Assembly (NCBI GenBank): GCA_030737875.1
Contig: CM060919.1
Location: 806,417,160 to 806,481,159, forward strand
Length of the DNA: 64,000 bases
Origin: Allium sativum
Lineage: Eukaryota; Streptophyta; Magnoliopsida; Asparagales; Amaryllidaceae
Direction: 5' to 3'
Shown here: piece after piece, positions 46,401-57,510 of the stretch
How the letters are laid out: the number at the start of each line of letters is the position of its first letter
How positions within the stretch are numbered: position 1 is the first letter of the stretch
Made by a program: the position numbers and the translations under genes
Notes under the pieces: model-generated
The model's database searches: none
What the model saw: only the letters and a program-made list of their open reading frames with translations
What the model was told of the DNA's origin: nothing

Positions 46401-46932
46401 TGGTTTAAACAAAATATATGCAGAATCACAATATAGAAAACAGACAACAATATCTCACAACGGAATATTTTATTTCAGAATATTAGAGTTAATACAATTA
46501 TTCATTTTTACACAGCGGAAGATATCCAAAACAAAAGATTTCAAATTAAAAGCAACACAGAAGAACGAACCAAATCGAGTATGTCGTCACTTGCTTCAAG
46601 CTTCGTTAGTTGGAATCTTTAGATCTGCAACACTCGTGTCTGACCCGAGCGTTCCATGCAAAAACATAAAACACTCGAGTCAGGATTAATCTTAATTCAA
46701 GTAAATCAACTTTAATAAGTACCAAAATATAACAGTTAAACTAAACTTTTAAATGAAATTTAACTATGTTTATCCCGAAATTCTACAAATCAGCGGACAA
46801 GAGAATAGTTTTTAGGTTTTCAAGTAGGGTTTATAAAGAGAATACAACATTTAAATCCGAAATTAAGGCAGTGGTCTAGTGAAATAAAAAAAATAAAAAA
46901 TATACATATATGTTCCATTCACATGTACGTAT
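46401..46932 (-). mobile_element. P element 5' LTR, piece between C and D
   Basis: This stretch has no gene. On the minus strand it contains typical LTR-end features such as TTCCGCTGTG and AATAAAATATTCC. It joins 19159-19244 across C and 54616 across D. Confidence 0.6.
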
Positions 46933-47786
46933 TGTTGATGTCAAAATTTGGTCTAGTGATGATCAACCTTCAATTGTGTGTTCAACACACATGAATAACA
47001 ATCACAGAGATGCAACAAAAGGTAAATGAACAAGGGAGACACAATATTTTATAGTGGTTCGGCTTATATCAGTGCCTACGTCCACCAATAATCTTTGTTT
47101 CTACTGTCGATTATAGGTTACCGCGGTTTTTCAGTACAAGAGAGTAGAGAGGAAAAATGGTTAAACACAAAATCTTTGTATTCTTTGTGAGGATCGGCTG
47201 AATATTTTCAGTATGCCGAGTTAGAGTTGCTGGTGGAGAATTGAACATGCCTTTCCATTTTCAGCAATGGTGTATTTATAGGTGAAGAAGGTAGGCGGAT
47301 CCATATGCTACGCATCTTGCCTCTTTTCCGGAGATCAGACACGCGGAGTTCGATCCATGGAAATAGATACGGGGGGAGGGGAGTGGGTACCCAGTCCACT
47401 GTTGAGCAATAGCTTTCGAGAATTGTGGTCTATGTGGCACTTGAGCTTTGGCATATAAAAAGCCGCGCTTTGGCTGGGAGTGTTGACCACTTTAACTTCC
47501 TTGAGAATCGGGCTTCGCTGGAGGTTGAATGACTCATCTGGATATCTCCGAGTAAATCTGATCGATCTGAACTTTGAGGAGAGGTTGACTCGGTCAATAG
47601 GAAGAGCGACTATATTGGGAATAGATATACCGCCGTTAGAGGGAAATTGGCTCAGGCCGAGCCTTTCCTGGATCTTTTGGGATAAAGGGTCGTCCGTTGG
47701 GATCGATCGGTACTGAATGGCGGGCCTTATATCATCAGGTTTCGATCCATTGAACTGTGGCAGCTTTGCCAAAAAGTTGGTTAACA
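46933..47786 (-). repeat. D 3' LTR
   Basis: On the minus strand it starts TGTTAACCAACTTTTTGG and ends TTTGACATCAACA. TATAAATA at 47273-47280 (minus) is a good TATA box followed by CACCATTGC. Purine-rich AGGAGGCAAAG stands just outside at 47787-47800 as the likely polypurine tract. Confidence 0.85.
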
Positions 47787-47886
47787 CTTTGCCTCCTAGA
47801 ATACATCTTCATTGGTAAAAGGAGGTTTGTTCTGGATGTTGTATCGGAGCTCAATGTGTGAATAGCTTTCATTGTGTCAAACCATA

Positions 47887-48008
47887 TTAAGGCCGGAAAA
47901 TCGATGATCCCGATGGTTGTATTAAGACCAGAAATCCAGTGATTGCCGAGGATCGTATTAAGGCCGGGAAATCGACAACCATTGGTGACTGTATCAAGGC
48001 TGGGAATG
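47887..48008 (-). repeat. Short tandem repeat, period about 35, in D
   Basis: Three and a half units on the plus strand start ATTAAGGCCGG or a variant, at 47887, 47922, 47957 and 47993. The units are diverged. Confidence 0.6.
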
Positions 48009-48173
48009 AAATTAGTCGATATTCAGAGTTTGATCTTTTGGTAGAAGAATTGTGATTTAGCCAATTAAATGATACTTGCAAAAGATGGGGTTACGAGCCT
48101 TGAAGCATGCTTGGTTTTTGGTAAGAAAGTATAGTTTGGAGGACGAGCATAGGTCATGCCCAGTTTTGCCGAG

Positions 48174-48600
48174 TTGGTGAGAGCTAACCATACTCGGCTT
48201 ATGGAGTTGGCAGGTATTAGCCATACTCAGCTTATGGAGTTGGCAAGTATTGGCCATACTCGGCTTATGGAGTGGAGGAGTATTAACCATACTCGACTTA
48301 TGGAGTTGGAGAGTATTAACCGTACTTGGCTCATGAAGTAGACGAGTATTAACCATACTCGGCTTATGGAGTGAGAGAGTATTAACCATACTCGGCTTAT
48401 GGAATTGGCGAGTATTAACCATACTCGACTTATGGAGTGGGCGAGTATTAACCATACTCGGCTTATCGAGTTGGCGAGTATTAACCATACTCTGTTTATG
48501 AAGTAGGCGAGTATTAACCATACTTGGGTTATGGAGTGGGCGAGTATCAAGCATACTCGGATTATGGAATGTTAACCATACTCGGCTTATGGAGTTGGCT
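48174..48600 (-). repeat. 33-base tandem array in D with hairpin in each unit
   Basis: About thirteen units on the plus strand follow GAGTATTAACCATACTCGGC followed by TTATGGAGTTGGC. The first part forms GAGTAT/ATACTC around a five-base loop. Because the period is a multiple of three, one minus-strand frame (48554-48057) stays open through most of the array. It reads repeats like SMVNTRPLHKP. Confidence 0.8.
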
Positions 48601-48889
48601 AGATATGGTGGCTGGCATCGACTGTTGTTGAGAACGGTTGCTAGAACTGACCATATTTAGGTCGCCGAGCATCAGTCATGCTCGGCTTGAATCGTTCAAA
48701 CATAATCCATGTTTGAAAAAGAAAGTTTATTGCTGCTAAGGAGCTATTACATGAAAAAATGAAAAAGAATTCTAAATGAGTGACAGTTAAATCCAGAGCA
48801 CGCCTAGGAGCTAGATTATGACCCCATACGTGTGTACTTCAACATGTCTACGTTATTGAAAGAAATAATAAAAGTACATTCTTATATCT

Positions 48890-50986
48890 TAAGAAATGGG
48901 AAAATCTAAATCTTTATCAATTAATGATGATGTCGCGATTGCTGGGCTCAGGGTCCTTTCAGTTCTTAGGAGCTCGAGGACCGGCCTGAGGAGCTTAGGA
49001 AAAAAATTGTGGTGACATGGCATGTGTAGGCTTTTTGATGTACTTGGGTAGTTCTCCATGCCTAACCCTATCCTCGATGAGATCGCACAAGTGCCTTCAT
49101 TCACTGGTGTTGTGGCCTGCCATGTTGGGGTACATGCAGTGCTTTCCAGAGTCGAGTTCTTTTTGAGTAGGCTCCCTTCGGGGAGGTTTCGGATGGGTAG
49201 AGATCTTCGTACATCAAGATAGATGTCGAGAAGGCAGGAGTTGAGCTTGGTGTATTGATCATATTTGTTTTCTCACCAGGATCGTACGTTCCGATCGCTC
49301 TTTTATGAGATTTTTCCTTTGCCTTTGTCCCGGACATTGGCATTGGATGGACCTCCGTACTTGGTAGCAAGCACCTCGAGGCTTTCCATCTCAATGTTGG
49401 CATCTTACTATCGAAGGAAACAATCTGCTTCGGCATAGAAGTCTTCGATGTCTTTGGGGGTTCTCTCGTTAAAGAGATCCTGAATTCTGATCGGTTCTGA
49501 ACACTTGGAATTGCGTCCATAAGCACCATCGATGGCTCGGGTCGATCAACTGATGCTACGGTCGCATTGAATCTTTCTAAGAAGGATCTAAGGGTCTCGT
49601 CGGACTGCTGCTTGTTGGAGGTAAGGAACATGATGCTCTTTGGTCGGGAGATGCGAACTCTGAACTGCTCGATGAAGCGGGAGACCAAAATGTTCCAGCT
49701 ATTGATCGACTCAGTTGTTAGCTGTCGGAACCACATGCCAGTTATGCCGGTGAGGAAGAGAGGGAAGCACTTGACCATGACATTGGTCGATGCAAAGAGT
49801 ACTTCCATGTGGCGCATGTATCGCATGAGATGAATGGTCAGTCCGGTCATTGTAGGCTCTAGGACCGGAAGCTTGAAGTCTGGAGGATTTCTAAAATTTC
49901 TGATTCCCTGGTAAATGGGATGCGATGGATGTCATCCACGTCCTACGGAGAAGATGTGCCTCAGGTGAAGCGTCTGATGATGCTTGCAAGTTGGCTTCCA
50001 TCTCCGAGGAGTCATTAACATGAATCTGATTCTGCACTGGGGACATCAGTGGGAATCCCAGTGCTAGGATCCGACGAAAGCATGCTCCGAAGGCCAACTA
50101 TTGGGCCTGACCTCCGAGAGTTGAGTGAAGGTGAGGGCGAGGGTATATCGCGGTCTTGGGACCTGGTTCAGTCGTAGCTAAGGTTGCCTGGTTATTACTG
50201 GACTGAACCATACCTGTCCCCGTTGGGAATAACGGACTCAGGTGAGTGGTTCCCATCTGGGGATCAGCATTTCCCCCGCTCAGAGCTACGTTAGAAGGAT
50301 TTACGGTAATGTTTCCTTCCGTCATGTAGGGGACCGGTACGGTAGAGTGGTCTTGGTGACACAGAGGGTTGTCATCACTAGCTCTTTGTTGAGGGAGAGG
50401 CGACATAAGGCGTGTTTTCAATAAGATGTTGGGTCGAACCGGATATAGCAACGTTCCTGTTTATACCCAACCCACTGGTTGCATTGGATCTGGAGTTATC
50501 TGTCCATGGGGTAAATTGGTCGACTGGTTCTGAATTCGGTCAGGATCAACCTGTGAATCTGCACCTACCAAAGCTCTGTTTAGTACCGATAGTGATGATC
50601 CTAGTACTGGCCGATCAGGAAGTGAAGTTGAGACAGGAGGAAGCAAAGGTGTGGCCTGATCTGGGGCTTGGATTTTTGTAGACCAAAGATCAGTTGTTGC
50701 CCCCAGCCTCGCCTGGTGGAGGAAATGATACTGGAATGTGAGATCCCTTTTCCATCCGAGCAAGGAGGTTGTTCGTCACTTCCTGTTGATGCTTGAGAAG
50801 TTCACCCTGAGATGCCATCTGATTTCTGAACTCAGATAATATTTTATCCATGTCATCCGGGGTAAGGTATTGGGACGTGTCTTCGTGGGAGGGAGCCTTA
50901 TGGCTTGCATCCGTTGCTGCTGTTCCTTCTACACCGATAGGTAAAGGATGGGAAGTTGACGCATCCTTCTTCCACTTGTTTGCCAT
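48890..50986 (-). pseudogene. gag: Gag of element D, broken into frames
   Basis: On the minus strand the frame opens at the ATG of MANKWKKDASTSHPLP (50986). It has a helical N-terminal region (DDMDKILSEFRNQMASQGEL) and then shifts frame several times through a Pro/Ser/Gln-rich section (50763-49891). The capsid domain lies in 49850-49400, with GMWFRQLTTESINSWNILVS, FIEQFRVR and SDETLRSFLERFN, as expected of Tat-lineage Gag. Near 49130-49010 another frame shows GHNTSE and HLCDLIEDRVRHGELPKYIK, the usual post-capsid motif, with a stop where a Cys is expected. No protease or polymerase follows. Gag would build particles and carry RNA; this copy cannot encode the whole protein. Confidence 0.8.
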
Positions 50987-52023
50987 GATCGGCTTTTAGA
51001 AATTGCTAAAGGCGGTCGATGGTCGTAAATAGAGTATGTATGATCAATACGCCGCTAATGCAACGAATTTGCAAGGTGTTGCCAGCCAAAATGTAATGAT
51101 AGCTATACTATCTTGGTCCTACTGCAACGTTTTATATTTACCTTAGCCATAAAAATATGTTACTTTAGACAAACAAGTGTAAGACGATGCAACAGATTGT
51201 ACAGTGTTGTTATAGCAGACCTTTCCATGTCCTACGTCTCGATCCACACCATTAGTTAAAAAAAATATCTCAGCCGTCCATCCATGCCATCAATCCACAT
51301 CTCACTAATTTCAATTTCCCGGTTTTATTTTCATTCACTCATTTTTGTTCGAACCCCTAAAATGTCAAATCTTCAATCCTTAATTTTCATTTCGTTAACC
51401 ACCAAAATTTCAAAATCTTCAATCCCTAATTTTTATTTCGTTAACCCCAAAAATTTTAAAATCTTAAATCTCTAATCTTCGATCTGAGGGGCACACATCT
51501 CCAATCGGTCCTTAGTAAAATCTAATATGGGTTTCTAATGATTCAATCATTGTTCCAAAAATAAAATCAGGGTCAAGGCATTAGAAAAATTGAGTTATTC
51601 AGTGTTTTCAACTTTCAATTCCTGTTGGATTTGTTATTACCTCAGCTTTTGATCATTCTGCATTGGGTAAGAATTTTATTGTTGGATTTAAATAGTTATA
51701 TTTGGGGCTTTAATTTCATTGTGGGTTTGCTGGTACTAACAGTGACAATCCTTAAAATGTTGTTGTAAGGATTGGTATCAGTTCGATGTTTTTGTAAGAA
51801 TTTGGGGCTTCAGTTTCATTTTTTATAATGCTTATTTTTGTTCACTATTGTCTTCGTATCTTAAGTCTTCTTTGAGTAAACCTGTAAGGAGCATAACATC
51901 AACAAGTAGCTCCTTGGCTTCATTTCAAACTTCACCATTTTGCTTTTCAACACGTCTTATACTTTGTGTGTTCTCATCTTGGTTGACATTGTGACTCCCA
52001 TGTCATGCAATATGGTTGAAGTT

Positions 52024-52305
52024 TTACTTTAGTAATGCATCAGATGGATCAGGTAATATCATTTCCTTTTCATTCATGACTTTGTGCTCTATTTTATCTT
52101 CTACTGTTTGGCAACCAGTCAATTCATTCACTGTTTGCACATTTCCATGACCCATAGTCTCAGCAGCAAGAGTTTCAAATGACCAATTCTCTCTAACTAC
52201 AATACATTCATCCGACTTTGTTGGATTATCAATATCACTCTTATTAGTCTTTTTATCACTCAACACTTTCCTATGGTTATTTTTTTCAACAACTAAGTCC
52301 TTCAT
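52024..52305 (-). CDS. Small charged open frame inside T, function unknown
   Basis: This ATG-initiated frame of 93 codons is rich in Lys, Asp and Glu (MKDLVVEKNNHRKVLSDKKT). It matches no family I know. It runs opposite to the GRF-like exons just downstream. It may be part of a captured host gene or chance coding. There is no repeat of it elsewhere in the window. Confidence 0.25.
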   Translation of the reverse strand: MKDLVVEKNNHRKVLSDKKTNKSDIDNPTKSDECIVVRENWSFETLAAETMGHGNVQTVNELTGCQTVEDKIEHKVMNEKEMILPDPSDALLK

Positions 52306-52656
52306 CTTGCAAGACCATCAACTTCATGCTGTGATAAAGGAATATCTAACCTATCTCTTATGCCAATCTGATGTGTTTGAACTTTAATTTCATTTGTTCG
52401 TTTGTGGATTTGTAAGAATATGTTAAAATATGAAAATGGGTCTGGTAGACCATACCTATTAGCAATGGGCCATCCAAAATCACCCAGTTAATACTGATAA
52501 ATACAATATGTTGTTTGTCCATTACCCTATTTGTTGTTCGAGAGCTTGAATTGATCTGTCCATCTTCTTGAACATGTATAATTGTTAAAAACTTAATTCA
52601 CACACACAAGTATACATGCATACATTCATATTCACTTGTTGTGTATATATATGTAG

Positions 52657-53250
52657 TTGATCTGTCCATCTTCGAGTTTAGTGACCACTCAATCAATTTC
52701 TACTTCAACTTCAACAACAGCGGCGGGAAGTAAGTATTGTGACCACAAAATCCCAATGAAGATGAGGACTGTGAAGGTAGGTTCGCATGCGAGGAATAAG
52801 TCTTTTGGTTGCTCCATATGGCCTGTAAGTATAAATTAGGCATTTTTGGTTGCTTTGTCGATTATCATATTTTTCAGTGATGTTTTAGTCGAGAATTTAA
52901 CATATGTGTGGAACGGCAATTATGGATATTTAATGTGGCATGACAAAGTGTATGAAATCAATAACAATGCTGAAATGGAAGATACTACTGTTAAGTTGAT
53001 GGAAAAAGAAAATACTATATCGCAATTACTCGTGGAAAGGAAGACACTTGAAGACAAGTTGCTGAATCAAAAGCAAAAGAGGGCACAAGCCAATGAATTT
53101 GCGGCTAATATAAAGGTAGTGTTGGCCTTAATGCACGTTAAATGTGGAAAGCACGAGAAAGGTGAAAAATTATTTGCAAGAGCTTTAGCTATATCCTGGA
53201 TTCATGATTGGGATTGTTTTGTGTATACTTATGGCAATGTAGTGCAGTGA
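52657..53250 (+). pseudogene. GRF zinc-finger / coiled-coil gene fragment carried by T
   Basis: Two exons can be read: about 52657-52824 and 52879-53250. They are joined by a 54-base intron with GTAAGT at 52825 and TTTTTCAG before 52879. Exon 1 encodes KYCDHKIPMKMRTVKVGSHA, then RNKSFGCSIWP, resembling the plant GRF-type zinc finger. Its second Cys is His. Exon 2 continues NYGYLMWHDKVYE, where a final Cys is usual but Tyr stands, then a Lys/Glu-rich coiled coil (EKENTISQLLVERKTLEDKL) to a stop at 53250. There is no ATG upstream in frame, so the 5' part is missing or lies across an intron ending in TATATGTAG at 52656. GRF fingers are thought to bind single-stranded nucleic acid. Loss of two ligands argues that this copy is not functional. 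Confidence 0.6.
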
Positions 53251-53764
53251 TGTACCATCCAAGTGAAATAGAAGATCTTCATTTTTTTTATGTTTTGTCC
53301 TTTTGGAGTTGTTGATGATGAATTGTGATGTGTATTGTTGTATGTTTTGAAATGAATCTACAAATTGTGTTTTGTGCAAGTGGTGTATGTAATATTACGC
53401 AAGTAGCTTTAGTACTATTGTATGTGATATTATGCAAGTAGCTATCATACTATTGTATGTGATATTATGTAAGTAGCTCACCCAAATAAATTCAGAAATT
53501 TAATATCTATAACAACATTTTTGGATGTTGTTACAGACACCTAAGGATGTTGCTAGAGACCTAAATAAGGTTCTACTATAACGATATATGTTTTGTTCCC
53601 GTAGATAGTCAAAATGTTGTCTTTGAGGTCTGTAGTAATGGTGAAATTTGTATCATCCTAAAAATGTTGCCAAAGACCTGTGCCAACATTTTTTGGGTCT
53701 GTGTCAACATTTTTCTGCGTTGTGTTAGGCTGTTTATGGCGTAGTGGATCCTGGTGCGCCAAGG

Positions 53765-54610
53765 TGTTGATGCCAAAAGTTGGTCTAGTGACGATCAACC
53801 CCCAATCGTGTGTTCAGTAGACACGAAGAACAATCATAGAGATGCAAGAAAAAGTAAATGAACAAGGAAGACACAATATTTTATAGTGGTTCGACTTATA
53901 TCAGTGCCTACGTCCACTTATAATCTTTGTTTATACTATCGATTATAGGTTATAGTGGTTTTTCAGTACAAGAGAGTAGAGAAGAAAAATGGTTAAACAT
54001 AAAATCCTTGTGTTCTTTGCGAGTATTAGCTAAATATTTTCAGTATGCCGAGTTAGAGTTGCTGGTGGAGAATTGAACATACCTTTCCATTTTCAGCAAT
54101 GGTGTATTTACAAGTGAAGAAGGTGGGCAGATCCATATGCCAATGCCTTGACTCTTTTCCGGAGCTCGGACACATGGAGCTCGATCCATGGGAATAGTAG
54201 CGGCAGGAGGACCCGATCCACTATTAAGCAATAGTTCTTGAGAATTGTGGTCTACGTGGCACTTTGGGCTTTGGCATGTCAAAAGCAGCGCTTTGGCTGG
54301 GAGTGTTGACCATTTTAATTGCTTTGAGAATCGGGCTTCGCTGGAAGTTGGATGACTCATCTAGACATCTCTAAGTAAATCTGATCGATTCGAACTTCGA
54401 GGAGAGGTTTACTCAGTCGATAGGAAGAGTGATTATGTTGAGAAGAGAAATACAGTCATTAGAGGGAAATTGGCTTGGGCCGAGCCTTTCCTGGATCTTC
54501 TGGGATAAAGGGCCATCCATTGGGATCGGTCGATACTGAATGGCGAGCCTTATATCGTTGGGCTTCGATCCGTTGAACTGTGGAAGCTTTTCCCAAAAAG
54601 TTGGTCAACA
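53765..54610 (-). repeat. D 5' LTR
   Basis: This copy matches the 3' LTR with scattered substitutions. Its TATA box has mutated to TGTAAATA near 54103-54111. It is followed at 54611 by the target duplicate TGTAT. Confidence 0.85.
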
Positions 54611-54615
54611 TGTAT

Positions 54616-55381
54616 GTTTCAAGCAATTGCAAAGATTTAAAAAGTAAATGCATGAAAACTGTATTGGCATACACGAATGCAACATTTAAAGGGTAGATGC
54701 ATTAAAATTTAAATCAACATGAACACGTCAGGGCCAGTTAACATGCAAGGCAGACACAAGTGTACAAAACACAGTTTATGTTTTCAACAAGTCAACAAGC
54801 TCATGACTGGCCATATGCAGGCGGTTCAATTTTCAAAAATATGTGTTCAAAATCATTCAAGACTGCCGAAAAGTGTGTGTGTGTATATATACACACACAC
54901 ACACTTCATTCCCACAACATAGGGTACTCAACAATAATGTCAATGCATGCATATGAGATAGGTTACATTATATAATCTACATATATATGTATATATATTT
55001 CAGTTTATAGCAAGCTACATATTAAACCCATTATGTGTTTCAAACTTCCAGACAAGGCAGCAGGTTTTTCTTCTTCAGATTATCAATATGTGCCACAAAT
55101 ATGGCACAAGTGTGTGTAACATATGCTTCTCGTTTTAACTTAGAAATGCAACACATGTTAAGTTATCAATTTGATACTCAGTAGCAAACAGGTGCAACAA
55201 GCAATATGGATATATGTAAATCAAGCAAGTGTTCAAAATAAAGGTAAATGAAGAGTGCAATTTCTACATGCCGAAATGGTCATAATAATACTCAGATCGA
55301 TCAAGGAACTTAGTTAAATAAATTATAACAAGAAACCCGGGCAGTAGGGTGCTTCACGAAAAAACTGCCGAGCTCCATAGG
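54616..55381 (-). mobile_element. P element 5' LTR, piece between D and E2
   Basis: From 54786 it matches the left piece of the other P LTR (6175-6731). It holds a long palindrome, AAGTGTGTGTGTGT...ACACACACACACTT at 54871-54906, where the other copy has only GAAGTATATATATACTTC. No gene is seen. Confidence 0.75.
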
Positions 55382-56308
55382 TGATCGCTGCTTTTCTATG
55401 AATCAGAAAAGCGCAATATTTGTAATAAAATTCTGCAAGCGCACAGGTGTGTAGCATACAGGTCGAACACAGGGAGGTAAATTAAAATCAAATTATTTAT
55501 CTAATCTCTTGGGCGAGTTAGACGAAGCCTGGAGATTTTGTTGAAATAAAAACAAACTGAAATTGCGAACTTAGGATTATCGTTGAATCTAATCAACGAT
55601 TGGTCACTAAAGAAAGTAAATTGCAAAACAAGAACAACAATGCAGAAAATAAAAGTGCAGAACAAGAAGAACAACAAAAAAAAATTAGGATTGTTGTTGA
55701 AACTAATCAAATGACTAATCACTAATGAAACAAATGTAAAATACAATTGGTGCTCTTCCAAAACTAATTGTGAAGACAACACCTATTGCTAAGAAAGAAA
55801 AATGCAGAAATAGTAAAAAGGAAGAACTTTTATTAATGGAGAAGAGAATACAGAATAATGGATAGGATAGTGGCTACAATGACATTACAAGGGTATTTAT
55901 AGGATAGATAGCCAAACCCTAACCCTAACACAATGATAGATGGGCCTTAGGGAAATCACCAAAAGAGTTTACAATGAGAGTCTTAATGGGCCTTAGTTAA
56001 ATCTATTAAATTTTGGTCTTTCTTCTTTTCCTCTTGGTTCTTTGACAAGCCTCCTTTATTTTGAGATGTGCATGGCCTCTAAATCAGTTATTTTCTTGTC
56101 CAACAACAGCCAGATGTGGGATCTTCATCTACAATTCTTCAAAATGCAAATACACAGCAATTTGATCTCTATTTCTCTACTTTTCTGTTTGCATGCGGGC
56201 TGGGTTGGAATATCTGTAAAAGTGACAAAACAATACCCAAGTAATATTTATTTATATACAAAAGATAAGATATAAGAGCATAAAAATAACACGTTTCTAT
56301 GTTAATCA
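55382..56308 (-). repeat. E2 3' LTR
   Basis: On the minus strand it starts TGATTAACATAG and ends AGCAGCGATCA. TATAAATA lies near 55894-55901 on the minus strand. Its terminal 60 bases differ from the 5' LTR far more than the rest does. Confidence 0.85.
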
Positions 56309-57510
56309 AATACCCCCACACTTATCTTTTACTCGTCCTCGAGTAAAACAAAAATTAAAAACTAACTAGATAGGTCGCACTTTCGTAGGAAACACGATTG
56401 CATTGAGCGTATGCAACAAGCCGTTAAACCTCTAGGTGTCCCTAGTAGGACGAGTGGTGTCTCGTGAGGGTTTTCAGCGGATACTACCCACAAAATCCAA
56501 ATGCAGTATGATATGGTTCAAATGTAACTAAATGAATGCAGAGGACTTATGCAATTGAAAACAAAAAATGAAAACACGACTTGTTTCAGGAAAGTGGTAC
56601 AACAAATTAAGTTAACAATTTCTAGTCAGTTGATTTTATTTTAGATATCTCAACTTGTCACAAATTTTCAATATAAATCAAGTTTTCAAATGTTAAATTC
56701 CAGTTTGGCCAGTTAGTTCGGTCGATAACATAGTGCAGCCATGAAATAGATTCTTAGTTTGCTTGGCACAGTTTGCAAAGTGGTATTATTATTTTCTCAC
56801 GTATGGCTAGTCAAATCAATAAGGTCAAGAATTGTTTGGGCGTCATCGCTTATTCTTTATTCTATAAAATTTTAAAATTTATGATTAAGTACATACACCT
56901 AACTTAGAAGACCAAGGTTTACCACCCATGCACTGCCTCGTGGACTAACGGAGAGTGGGTAAAGAGCTTGGCGGATTATGCAGGCCGACTTTGACTTTGT
57001 CAACAACGTGTCGGTAATCCTTAGGTGCCCAATCTCATAAAATGAGACCAAGATATTCCAACGCTGACTTTGTCAACAACGTGTCGGATAGAGCTTGGCG
57101 GGTTTGCACACCAACGCTTGATATACAAGCAATGTTGGATACCCTTGGATTACTATTATTATTAGATTTATAAGCACAAAAAGAGAGTTACGCGAATTCA
57201 ACTTAACACAACTTAGTTTTAAAGATTTGACAAGCCAATATAAGTCTTTTAAGTCCTCCACTTATTTAAACAAAGTCTACAATATAGAATAGATTTCATG
57301 GCCATCACCTAAGAATCTCCCTATGTACCGGTTAACTATTATCCCTCAAAATTAAACTTTTCATTATATTTCTTATTTGATCTAAGTTGAGAGAAAAAAA
57401 TACTATCAACTGGCTAAAAATTGTAAACTTATTTTGTTGTATCAATTGAAAATGAGTCGTATTTTAAAAAAAAATATGGTATGTTACTACGATTAAAATG
57501 CATGATGGTC
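56309..57510 (-). other. E2 3' non-coding region with PPT-proximal hairpin
   Basis: The polypurine-like tract AAGTGTGGGGGTATT (minus) is at 56309-56323, and the nine-base-stem hairpin at 56327-56348. From there it is collinear with 11241-12618 of E1, including the well conserved block 56380-56480 and the diverged repeats near 56940-57110. No gene is seen. Confidence 0.65.

Larger units (their letters stand above)
51118..53746 (+). mobile_element. DNA transposon T inside D, CACTA-like ends
   Basis: The right end reads ...GTTTATGGCGTAGTG, that is CACTACGCCATAAAC inward, and interrupts D 18 bases from its LTR. The left end is less clear: CCTACTGCAACG at 51118, flanked by GGT against GAT on the right, which would be a decayed three-base duplication. 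Subterminal sequence at both ends repeats words such as GTTG(T/C)TA(T/G)AG(C/A)AGACCT and ATGTTG(C/T)C. The superfamily assignment is tentative; a Mutator-like origin is possible. It encodes no recognisable transposase. It carries gene-like sequence on the plus strand. Confidence 0.5.
46933..54610 (-). mobile_element. Element D, Tat-type gag-only LTR retrotransposon with inserted transposon T
   Basis: LTRs are at 46933-47786 and 53765-54610, about 850 bases, TGTTAACC...CATCAACA on the minus strand. The flanks are CGTAT (46928-46932) and TGTAT (54611-54615), a 5-base duplication with one C-to-T change. Next to the right LTR the minus strand reads TTGGCGCACCAGGATC, the primer-site position. Gag is present but broken and pol is absent. 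Two tandem arrays lie between gag and the 3' LTR, as is common in the Tat/Ogre lineage. Confidence 0.85.

Noticed and set aside
48174..48600. CRISPR-like array (regular 33-base repeats)
   Set aside because: The repeats are head-to-tail without unique spacers, lie inside a plant retrotransposon and have no associated genes.
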